Assembly (NCBI GenBank): GCA_020744225.1
Contig: JAGMWG010000026.1
Coordinates: 400,762 to 464,761, forward strand
Origin: Paraphoma chrysanthemicola
Taxonomy: Eukaryota; Ascomycota; Dothideomycetes; Pleosporales; Phaeosphaeriaceae
DNA: 64,000 nucleotides
Direction: 5' to 3'
The translations under genes and the position numbers were made by a program. Below are positions 55,496 to 64,000 of this stretch, in pieces. The notes below the pieces were generated by a model. That model saw only the letters and a program-made list of their open reading frames with translations, made no database searches and was not told the DNA's origin. Every line of letters begins with the position of its first letter. Within the stretch, counting starts at the first letter, position 1.

Positions 55496-57265
55496 AGATT
55501 ACGTATAGTTATAGCTACTAATATTAACTTATAGTTATAAAGTTCTACTATAATATAGATTATATAGCTCTATTATAATAGTTATATCTATATAAACTTA
55601 TATAATAGAAAAAAAAGAACTATAGCTTTATTTAAGAATAAAACTTATCTAGTATATAATATATTTATAATATAGTTTATTACTCTTTATATATAAGTAT
55701 TAACTATAGAGTAAGTATAAACTTCTACTAAAACGTCTAACTTACTTTAATAAGTAATACTACTTAGCTATAAGATAAACTAAGAAAGTAAAGAATACAT
55801 AATAGTTATAGTACGCTTAATGCAGCTAATATAGATAACTACTTCTATCTCTAATAGATAACCTAATTAAAGTATTTAGAAATTTAATTAGTAAAGAAAC
55901 TCTAATAGTTATTCTATTTTCCTAACTAAGACAACGCAACTATTTAGGCCTGTTATGTACTAAAATTAGCTAGCGCTACTATTACGCTAAGCGAAAGTAG
56001 ATAAAATAGTACACGAATAGCTATATACAAAAGGTTTATTAATATTAGTAGAATTGCTTTAATCTATATAAGAAAGTTATTTATATTAGTTGTAATAGTA
56101 GAGTTATTACTTTATGTATTAGAATAACTATATAGTTATAGCTAAGTAAGTTTTATTATGTTTATAAAAGTTAGTAAAGTTCTACTATAAACGCAGATTA
56201 CGTAGCTTATTATAATAGTTATATTTTAGTAGAGTAATAATAAAACTTATATTTAGAAAAGAGACTTTAGCAGCTTTATTTAAAGACAGCGCTTACTTAG
56301 TATAGACTATACACTTAATACATTACTACATAAAAGTATTAACTATAGAGAAATATAGAAGGTTACTTTAAGATACAGCTAGTAACTAAGATTACTACTT
56401 ATTTATAGAACTTATTAAGGTAATAGAAGATACGTAGTAAAGTAAGTACTCTTACTATAGATAATGCAGAAAAGTACTTCTACTATCTTTATAAGTATAT
56501 AGTACTTATCTATCTAGAATATATAATAAGTATATAGAATCTTAACTTACATCTTTATAACTACTACGCTATACTAGCTAAAGAGTAGAGAGTAATTATT
56601 AAGTAGTATAGCTAAGCTATAATTAAAAAAGCTAATTAGGTGTACTTACTATTACTAATAGAGAGGCTAATTAAAGAGCTTAGAAAGCTACTAAGTAAAT
56701 ATTAATATACTAATATAGACTATAATTATATCTCTATTAATAAAGTTATCTTCTAGATATACTATAAGAAAGAGTATAAGCTATAATAGATAAGTAATAT
56801 AAGTAAGCTCTATACAAAAGTTAAGGTGTAAACGTTCTTCTAGATAGATAGGTTATAGTAATACTTTATAGTTAATAAAGCTAATAATAAGAATAAGCTA
56901 TCTACTATAGTTAAGGTATAAGATAAAGTAAATAAGCTACTTACTAGTTAGAGTAAGATAAAGTAGCTAGAGAAAGAAAAGGTATAGGTTATAAACGCAA
57001 AGGCAGTAAAGATAGATAGAACTAGCTAGTTTAAGTAGACTAGGTAGCTAGAGTATCTTGTAAAATAGAACTAAATACATCTTATATATTAGATTTAACT
57101 ACCTAGCGTATATAAAGTAAAGCTAAAGTAGGCTACTAAGCTAATAGAGCTACTTATTAAAAGAAGCGTTAAGAGCTTATTAACGCTTATACACAAGACG
57201 TAATAATAGCTAAAAAGTATAAAATAATATAAGATTAATTAGTAGCTAATTACTTAACTGTAAAA
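55496..57265. repeat. AT-rich block with RIP-like decay
   Basis: 1.77 kb of extremely AT-rich, TA-dominated sequence with no usable frames. CpA and TpG are scarce compared with TpA, the signature expected of repeat-induced point mutation. The change in composition is abrupt at both ends, into a normal-GC transposase on the left and the helicase leader repeat on the right. The original element cannot be identified by eye. Confidence 0.7.
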
Positions 57266-58413
57266 CCTAACTAATATGAGGCAGGGTTTTAGGCCTAATT
57301 TTCGCCAAATATCGCTTAACGTTAGGGTTTCCCACTTTTCGCACGGCAATTCTGAGGCCCGAAACCTACTTCATCAACCCCCCGAAACCCAAGAACTTCT
57401 GACTGTTATCTATTAATATTTGGTACAGATTCATCTTAAAATTACATGCATAATCAATCTCTAGAGTTGCAGCACATTAGTCTTGTGTTGCGTCGTTGAA
57501 ATCACTGCTGCAGACACAGAGGACGTTGGGATGGAGAACCCCGTCTGGGACAGCCGAGCAGCTGTCGCGCAAGCTAAGCAGCAAATCAACAACAGCGCAC
57601 GTTACGCAAACGACCGACAATGGCCGCAGAAAATTACTAGAGAGAACTGCGACACTGTTATCTACTTTCTTGAAGAATTTGGCGTTCTTGTGTGCAAACA
57701 GCACTATACAGGAGTCGTCAATCTTGACAGGCACTTACGAGAACAGCATGGAACCTCTATTGCACAGCGACGACAAGTACTAGAGTACTTTGCACAATTT
57801 TCTGTTGTCAATCCAAGTACAGTCGAACTGCCAGAGGAGCCTAACTAATATGAGGCAGGGTTTTAGGCCTAATTTTCGCCAAATATCGCTTAACGTTAGG
57901 GTTTCCCACTTTTCGCACGGCAATTCTGAGGCCCGAAACCCACTTCATCAACCCCCCGAAACCCAAGAACTTCTGACTGTTATCCATTAATATTTGGTAC
58001 AGATTCATCTTAAAATTACATGCACAATCAATCTCTAGAGTTGCAGCACATCAGTCTTGTGTTGCGTCGTTGAAATCACTGCTGCAGACACAGAGGACGT
58101 TGGGATGGAGAACCCCGTCTGAGACAGCCGAGCAGCTGTCGCGCAAGCTAAGCAGCAAATCAACAACAGCGCACGTTGCGCAAACGACCGACAATAGCCG
58201 CAGAAAATTACTAGAGAGAACTGCGACACTATTATCTGCTTTCTTGAAGAATTTAGCGTTCTTGTGTGCAAACAGCACCATACAGGAGTCGTCAATCTTG
58301 ACAGGCACTTACGAGAACAGCATGGAACCCCCATTGCACAGCGACGACAAGTACTAGAGCACTTTACACAATTTTCTGTTGTCAATCCAAGTACAGTCGA
58401 ACTGCCAGAGGAG
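57266..58413 (+). repeat. 574-bp tandem direct duplication of the helicase gene 5' region
   Basis: Copy A 57266-57839 and copy B 57840-58413, gapless. By my count 559 of 574 bases are identical. All 15 differences are transitions, and 13 fit CpA/TpG to TpA. Ten changes fall in copy A and five in copy B, so both copies were mutated independently. Confidence 0.9.
57531..57848 (+). pseudogene. Truncated N-terminus of telomere-linked helicase (copy A)
   Basis: From ATG 57531 (MENPVWDSRAAVAQ) an open frame of 105 residues matches the expected N-terminus of the downstream helicase, including a zinc-finger-like C-x2-H ... H-x4-H stretch (VCKQH ... HLREQHG). It ends at the duplication junction (GAG CCT AAC TAA), where copy B begins again. 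Copy A thus has the intact start but no body. It could only be functional if transcripts splice or recombine across the repeat, for which I see no clear signal. Confidence 0.7.
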
Positions 58414-58455
58414 CCCGCAGCGCTCATTCCCGAACTCAGGGCGCCGTTGAGCGGT

Positions 58456-61400
58456 ATGCAGTGCAGAGCGTGCAGCTTCATCACAGTCAGCACGAGCAGC
58501 ATAAAGACACACTGCAGAAAATTGCACCAACTTTCTTGGACAGGGGATAAAAGCGCATTGTATTCAACTGTGAAAGTTCAGACGTTTTTCAGCAGCGGGG
58601 GGTTGCAGAAATATTTTATTGTTGATTTAGGTGCTGAAAACAATGTTGAGAATTCCGAAAGATTGAAACCAAACCAGGTTGCTCAGCAGCAGCTTAGCGA
58701 TTATCAAAAAGTGCGAAAACAGATTGACGACGACATGCAAGTAATGGAAGAGGCAGCAAAGACTGATAAAACTCGCTGGTTCACGAGAACAAAGTGGTTG
58801 CCGTTTCTGAAAGGCCGCAATCTCGCTCATCTGGGCTACGCAGCCCGCTTACCCGATCGCAACGAGGCAAAGCTACGTCTTGCTGCTGAGCTAACAGAAA
58901 AATTAATTGAGCAGAGTGTGAGGGGGCTAGCGACACTTCCAGATGAGACACGGCGATGGCTCAAAAGTGCAAAGCAGACAGAGGTTGATGTACGTCCGTT
59001 GGCGCGAATGCAGAACCCCGAGAGTCAGGCAACGTACGCTGGCTACATGGTCCGATTTGTGTGCTTCTATCTCCGCATCATCGCCGACGAAGAGCGTCGA
59101 GTAGATGAATTTTTATCACAAGGGTCTCAGCTTGTTAACAGCGGTGATGAGGAAAGCAGCGAGGATAGCAGCACGGAGAGCGAGTGCAACGACAGTGGCA
59201 AGGACAATAACGCTGGAAGCTCCGACAACGACAGCATTGCGCCGCCGCGCACACCGCGCAAGAATACGCAAGTTGACAAACTGAAAGACGCGCGGGAGCT
59301 GTTTACGTGGAAGGGCGATCAGAAGGCGCTGGCAATGCAGCTCTGGCTGACGCTGGACGACAGCGACGCGACCGCTCAGACGAGCGCTCTGCTTGACTCG
59401 CTGACTTCATTTATTCTTACGGGGTATGGTAATGACGCGATGTCGACTGGTCTGGTGCAGTATCTCGCCGTGCTAGGCATAGACACGCAGACGAACCGCT
59501 TGCGCACGGCAAAGAATTACTCGTACATGCTGGCTGGCGTTGTGTACTGTACCCGGGTGCTAGCTGTTGAAAAGTTGCTTCCGGCAGCTGAACGTGAAGA
59601 TCAGACAGAGGAAGATCGCGATCGATTCTTAGATATGCGCAAGAAGTATCTGGCGGACGGCTCGTACAGTCCGATGAGTGCAATGCTTAGTCTGCTGGCA
59701 TACGGCAAGCACGCAGCGATGAACGAAGGGAACGCTGGCAACACTTCTTGGTCGCCCGACAAGAAGACTTTCTATCTTAACGGTCGGCCGATCGAGGTTC
59801 AACGCTTCTGCAAGATGGCACAGAGCATGGAGGCTGAGTTGGTGGAGCGATTCTGGCAGCTGTGCTGGGTCGACAATGTTGCTGACCGCTTTGCAATTGA
59901 TCTGGAGCAGATTACAGACGACGTTACGTTCACAACGCGGGGCAAGTCTTTTGTGACAACTGCTGGCAACGGTCTGTCTGAAGGGTTGGCTTGGATGCTG
60001 AAGCAGGCGCGGAGTACAGAGGGCGGCATGCGACTGCAGACTTCTGACGGCCGGTGGAGAAGGAAAAAGGTGCGAGAGTATCTGCGCGAGCTAGACCGTT
60101 TCAAGGAGCTCAAGCTGTGTTGCGTGCACGTTGAACAAGGTCAGCCGGCTCGAGGGTCTGAGATTACGACGACACGGCATCGCAACGGACTACTGCAGGA
60201 CCGCAATTGGTATATCATCGCTGGTATGATGGTATCAGTGGTTCGCTACTACAAGTCGCAGTCTCAGTTTGACGCGCCGAAGGTAGTGCCGCGCTTTCTG
60301 CCGCCGCGGTTGGGACAGATTATGGCGCTCTACTTGAGTTACTTGCAGCCGTTTGAAGAGTATCTTGTGGTGCAGGTCTTGGGTGGTGGGGTGCACGACT
60401 ACATCTGGGGCGACGGGCAGGGGGCATGGGGCACCGACCGACTTACAAGGGTGCTGGAGCGCGAGACAGGCAAGCGGCTCGGTGTCAAGCTACATACGCT
60501 GGGGTACCGTCACACTGCTGTTGGCATTGGCCGGGTCAAAGTGGGCGAGTCATTTGGTCGGGGCTATCAAGACGAGGTGGGGGAGATGGATGAAGCAGAA
60601 GTGGACGAAGATCAGGAAGATCTTCTTGAGCTGCAGAACTCGCGGACAACGTTGATGGGCGTGGGCAACTACAGCGTGTCGATTGACATCGTGAAGCATC
60701 TCAGCACGCGGTCGATCGATGCGTTCCGGGCACTCAGCACGGCGTGGCATCGCTTCTTAGGTGTGGATGGGCAGGCAGCTGAGCACGAAGCGCCGACGCG
60801 GCAACGGAAGAGAGCGATGCGGGAGAGCATGTCTGGGCTGGCGATTCTGCCGAAAGAGAAGGCGGTGCATGTAGAAGACACGCGGGTTACGGCGGTACAG
60901 CGAGCGCTACAGAAGGTGTTGGGCAAACAAGACGTTGGGTTTCGGTCGATGGAGCAGGAACAGGCACTGTACGCGGTGCTGGACAAGCAGACGCCGCTCG
61001 TGGTCGTGCTTCCGACTGGGGGAGGGAAGAGCTTGCTGTTCACGCTGCCGGCTTGTGTGGAAGAGACGGGCGTGACGGTAGTTGTTGTGCCGTACCGGGC
61101 GTTGATTGAGGATCTGGTTGGCCGGATTCGCGATGCTGGAGTCGACTGTATGGAATGGAAGCATGGCGAAAGCAACCCGGCGTCCGTAGTGGTTGTCAGT
61201 GCGGATGTAGCGGGCGACATGACGAGCAACGGCAACTTCTTGGGTTATGCTCGGTTGCTGAAAGGCAAGGGGTTGCTGCAGCGGATTGTGGTCGACGAGT
61301 GTCATCTGGTGCTGACGGCACGGCACTGGCGAGAGAATCTGCTCAAGGTCAAGAATCTGCGACTGCTTGGGTGTCCGATGGTGCTATTGACGGCAACGCT

Positions 61401-62568
61401 GCCGCCGTTGCAGGAGGGCGAGCTGGAGGCAAGCATGCTTGTGAAGAATGCAACGTACATCCGGGCCAGTACGGTAAGGCCGAACGCTCGATACTTTGTA
61501 TCGTGGTGTCAACGCAAGGCGCTAGAGAATACAGCGCTGTGGATGTGCGAGCGATGGGCTGCAAGGCTGCGGCGGACGGGACAGAAGGGGGTTGTGTATT
61601 GTCTTAGCAAGGCGCAGAGCGAGCGGATGGCAGAAGCGCTGGGGTGTGCATACTATCACGCGGGCATGGACGCTGACGAGCGGGCTGATCGACTGCAAGA
61701 GTGGGTAGAGCATGGTGGGTTGATTGTAGCTACGTCGGCGCTTGGAACGGGGGTGGACTACGCGGGGATTGTGTACATCTTGCACGTTGGGATGCCGTGG
61801 AGCATTACCGACTTCGCTCAGGCAAGTGGACGTGGAGGACGAGGCGGAGAGGAGGTCGATGTGGTAGTGGTGCTTGAGCAGGGGGAGGTTGAGAAGAGGA
61901 TGGAGCGAGAGAGCGATGACATAGAGGTGGTGGCAATGGGGCAGTTTCTGGTTGGGAGCGGGTGCCGACGGGAGCTGATGAGCTCGTATATGGATGTGAA
62001 GGGGGTCGGGTGTCGAGAGATAGAGGCAGTCCGTTGCGATCGATGTGGGGAGGGGGAAGATGCTTGGTTGGAGGAGCAGGAGAATTGGGCTCGCGAATGG
62101 GCTACGGTAGAGGAGGCGTTTAGTGAGCTGCGGAATGGATGTGCAATCTGCTGGATAGTGGGACAGGAGCATGCAGCGAGACAGGAGGATGAATGGAAGA
62201 AGCATAGGACGATGCAATGCACGGCGTGGGAGCACGCAACAGGGGCGGGAGCGGATGAGTTCCGGAAGAAGATGGTGGACCGGACGGTGAAGAATAATTG
62301 TCGGCGGTGCTGGGTGAGTCAGAAGTACTGCGCAACGGGGGAGGGGATGGACAAGCGGTGTCAGTGGGCGAATGTGGTAGTGCCGCTGGCGTACGCAGCG
62401 CGTCTGACTCGGAGGGGCATTGCGACAATGGGAGATTGCGGATTTGGGGAGATAGGAGACGATGCATACGCTGGATGGTTAGGGAAGAGGCATAGGGAGG
62501 AGGTATGGGGACAGGTGTTTACGAACGCGATGGCGATGGCGATTCGGCTTATACTGCAATGCCGTTAG
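58456..62568 (+). CDS. Telomere-linked RecQ-type helicase (TLH family)
   Basis: The frame is open from 58264 to 62568 (1434 codons). The first ATG is 58456, giving 1370 residues. Upstream in copy B the same frame has two stops (TGA 58120, TAG 58195) where copy A has Trp codons. An N-terminal C2H2-like finger (CRACSFITV...H...H, starting MQCRAC) remains. A long central region of unknown function follows, then the RecQ-type helicase core: Walker A PTGGGKS (61012-61032), DECH (61294-61305), TATLP (61390-61404), a motif V-like TSALGTGVDYAG, and QASGRGGR (61819-61842). A Cys-rich tail follows (CDRC, CAIC, CRRC). Such genes are a recurrent subtelomeric family in fungi, thought to act in telomere maintenance by recombination. 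Transcription runs towards the telomere, 1.3 kb away. The catalytic part looks functional. The N-terminus is uncertain. Confidence 0.85.
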   Translation: MQCRACSFITVSTSSIKTHCRKLHQLSWTGDKSALYSTVKVQTFFSSGGLQKYFIVDLGAENNVENSERLKPNQVAQQQLSDYQKVRKQIDDDMQVMEEAAKTDKTRWFTRTKWLPFLKGRNLAHLGYAARLPDRNEAKLRLAAELTEKLIEQSVRGLATLPDETRRWLKSAKQTEVDVRPLARMQNPESQATYAGYMVRFVCFYLRIIADEERRVDEFLSQGSQLVNSGDEESSEDSSTESECNDSGKDNNAGSSDNDSIAPPRTPRKNTQVDKLKDARELFTWKGDQKALAMQLWLTLDDSDATAQTSALLDSLTSFILTGYGNDAMSTGLVQYLAVLGIDTQTNRLRTAKNYSYMLAGVVYCTRVLAVEKLLPAAEREDQTEEDRDRFLDMRKKYLADGSYSPMSAMLSLLAYGKHAAMNEGNAGNTSWSPDKKTFYLNGRPIEVQRFCKMAQSMEAELVERFWQLCWVDNVADRFAIDLEQITDDVTFTTRGKSFVTTAGNGLSEGLAWMLKQARSTEGGMRLQTSDGRWRRKKVREYLRELDRFKELKLCCVHVEQGQPARGSEITTTRHRNGLLQDRNWYIIAGMMVSVVRYYKSQSQFDAPKVVPRFLPPRLGQIMALYLSYLQPFEEYLVVQVLGGGVHDYIWGDGQGAWGTDRLTRVLERETGKRLGVKLHTLGYRHTAVGIGRVKVGESFGRGYQDEVGEMDEAEVDEDQEDLLELQNSRTTLMGVGNYSVSIDIVKHLSTRSIDAFRALSTAWHRFLGVDGQAAEHEAPTRQRKRAMRESMSGLAILPKEKAVHVEDTRVTAVQRALQKVLGKQDVGFRSMEQEQALYAVLDKQTPLVVVLPTGGGKSLLFTLPACVEETGVTVVVVPYRALIEDLVGRIRDAGVDCMEWKHGESNPASVVVVSADVAGDMTSNGNFLGYARLLKGKGLLQRIVVDECHLVLTARHWRENLLKVKNLRLLGCPMVLLTATLPPLQEGELEASMLVKNATYIRASTVRPNARYFVSWCQRKALENTALWMCERWAARLRRTGQKGVVYCLSKAQSERMAEALGCAYYHAGMDADERADRLQEWVEHGGLIVATSALGTGVDYAGIVYILHVGMPWSITDFAQASGRGGRGGEEVDVVVVLEQGEVEKRMERESDDIEVVAMGQFLVGSGCRRELMSSYMDVKGVGCREIEAVRCDRCGEGEDAWLEEQENWAREWATVEEAFSELRNGCAICWIVGQEHAARQEDEWKKHRTMQCTAWEHATGAGADEFRKKMVDRTVKNNCRRCWVSQKYCATGEGMDKRCQWANVVVPLAYAARLTRRGIATMGDCGFGEIGDDAYAGWLGKRHREEVWGQVFTNAMAMAIRLILQCR

Positions 62569-62814
62569 GTAGGAGAGTATAGTAAGATGTGGTTAGGGTA
62601 AGAATACAAGAAATAGAGATGTGTCCGCTTACTTGTAGGGTAGGCGCAGAGATAAGAATTCAAAAATTGGCTACTCAGGTAAGGGGTTCAGGGTTATAAA
62701 TAGAGAATACTCTGTACTAGTAACAGTAGGACATGAAATAAGAAAAGAAGAAGAGTAAGCCCGCGCTAAGGCGTACAGTGTTATGAGAGATGTTTTATCT
62801 TTAATGTGTGATGT

Positions 62815-63072
62815 CTAACTGGTTAGTTGTCTGATGTCGGTTGTCTGATGTCGGTTGTCTGATGTCGGTTGTCTTTGTCTGATTTTCTGGTTCCGGGTGT
62901 CTGGTTCTGGGTGTCTGATTCCGGGTGTCTGATTTCCGATGTCTGATTTCTGATTTCTGATCTCTGATTTCTGATTTCTGATTTCTGATTTTCGATTTTC
63001 GATTTTCGATTTTCGATTTTCGATTTCGATTTTCGATTTTCAATTTTTGATTTTTGATTTCTGAGTTCTGAT
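62815..63072 (+). repeat. T-rich subtelomeric minisatellite
   Basis: Drifting short units: GGTTGTCTGATGTC repeats, then TCTGATTTCTGATT-type 7-mers, then GATTTTC 7-mers. The whole stretch is one evolving 7-bp-based array. The long frame on the minus strand is a by-product of the 7-bp period. Confidence 0.85.
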
Positions 63073-63218
63073 TTATGACTTTTACTTAGAGGTAAATATC
63101 TGGGGTGGTAGAACAGCTGTTACAGAGAATAACAACACGTAAGAGAACTACGGAAAAATGAAGTATAAACCGCGCGAATTAGCAAGGTATTATAGGAAGA
63201 GCATATGAGGGTAGAGAA

Positions 63219-63760
63219 AAGACAGGGTAGGCGGCTGGGCCGTGATACAGAAGAAGAGGGTAAGAATTAGGGTGAGGGGTTTATAGACAGGGTGGGCGGC
63301 TGGGCCGTGATACAGAAGAAGAGGGTAAGTATTAGGGTGAGGGGTTTAAAGACAGGGTGGGCGGCTGGGCCGTGATACAGAAGAAGAGGGTGAGTATTGG
63401 GGTGAGAGGTTTAAAGACGGGGTGGGCGGTTGGGCCGTGATATAGAAGAAGAGGGTGCAGGGTAAGGGTGAAGGGAAAGACGGGGTGGGCGGTTGGGCCG
63501 TGATATAGAAGAAGAGGGTGCAGGGTAAGGGTGAAGGGAAAGACGGGGTGGGCGGTTGGGCCGTGATATAGAAGAAGAGGGTGCAGGGTAAGGGCGAAGG
63601 GAAAGAAAGGGGTGGGTGGTTGGGCCGTGATATAGAAGAAGAGGGTGCAGGGTAAGGGCGAAGGGAAAGAAAGGGGTGGGCGGTTGGGCCGTGATACAGA
63701 AGAAGAGGGTGAAGGAAAAGACGGGGTGAGTAGTTAGGGTGTGATGTAAAAGAAGAGCGA
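63219..63760 (+). repeat. Subtelomeric 63-65-bp tandem array, 8 copies plus a degenerate one
   Basis: GGGCCGTGAT marks each unit at 63237, 63302, 63367, 63432, 63495, 63558, 63622 and 63686. Spacing is 65, 65, 65, 63, 63, 64, 64. Two sub-types are visible: units ending with a GTTTA(A/T)AGAC stretch, then units with GTGCAGGGTAAGGG. Confidence 0.9.
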
Positions 63761-63783
63761 AACGGCTAACCCGGTGGTCAAGT

Positions 63784-63858
63784 AGAGAACCGCTTAGGTC
63801 AGAACGCGGAGCGTTTGAGAAAGAAAAAGAGAACCGCTTAGGTTAGAACGCGGAGCGT
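63784..63858 (+). repeat. Short direct repeat adjacent to the telomere
   Basis: AGAGAACCGCTTAGGT and the following AGAACGCGGAGCGT occur at 63784-63814 and again at 63828-63858, 44 bp apart. Confidence 0.9.
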
Positions 63859-63888
63859 AACTGACGAGGACAATTGATGAGGATTGGG

Positions 63889-64000
63889 TTAGGGTTAGGG
63901 TTAGGGTTAGGGTTAGGGTTAGGGTTAGGGTTAGGGTTAGGGTTAGGGTTAGGGTTAGGGTTAGGGTTAGGGTTAGGGTTAGGGTTAGGTGGTTAGGGTT
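63889..64000 (+). repeat. Telomere, TTAGGG array
   Basis: 112 bp of TTAGGG in the 5'-to-3' direction towards the window end, as expected for a right-hand chromosome end. One variant unit TTAGGTGG occurs at 63985-63992, close to the end. Confidence 0.97.

Noticed and set aside
61522..62235. Long minus-strand ORFs opposite the helicase
   Set aside because: Antisense shadow of the helicase coding strand. The plus strand carries all the RecQ motifs.
62801..63043. 80-codon Lys/Arg/Asn-rich minus-strand ORF next to the telomere
   Set aside because: Produced by the 7-bp-based minisatellite period. No start context and no protein-like complexity.

Overview
The window is the end of a chromosome arm of a filamentous ascomycete, probably a dothideomycete. 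The right edge is a TTAGGG telomere (63889-64000). Genes carry 48-53 nt introns (some longer) with GTAAGT-like donors, CTAAC/CTGAC-like branch sites and CAG/TAG acceptors. One block shows the strong CpA to TpA decay typical of repeat-induced point mutation (RIP). The class assignment is inference from gene style and was not tested.

Left part (1-19 kb) is gene-bearing but almost all orphan: a 61-residue-repeat protein, a secreted protein, several small membrane proteins, a membrane-anchored J-domain protein with an intact HPD motif, and a three-exon 787-residue disordered protein. Several genes need splicing to be read properly, and I reconstructed the junctions by phase.

Middle part (19-49 kb) is mostly a gene graveyard with a few live genes. 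Relics include a single-stop ORF, a C2H2 transcription factor, a class I methyltransferase, an acyl-CoA-synthetase-like (AMP-binding) enzyme next to a terpene cyclase (possibly a dead metabolite cluster), and a J-domain fragment whose HPD became HLD. Live-looking genes are a three-exon gene made of two tandem copies of an unrecognised module with the intron duplicated too, an F-box-like protein, a sirtuin with an uncharacterised C-terminal domain, and two overlapping small genes at 42 kb.

Right part (49-64 kb) runs into the subtelomere: a two-exon PPxY/coiled-coil gene, a small coiled-coil gene whose head is shared with an unrelated gene 44 kb away, a broken hAT transposase, a 1.8 kb AT-rich RIP block, a 574-bp tandem duplication of the 5' end of a telomere-linked RecQ-type helicase gene, the helicase itself (all core motifs intact), telomere-adjacent minisatellites, and the telomere.

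The themes that tie the window together are duplication followed by RIP-like mutation, and orphan genes assembled from reused pieces. No tRNA, rRNA, CRISPR or bacterial-type feature was seen.
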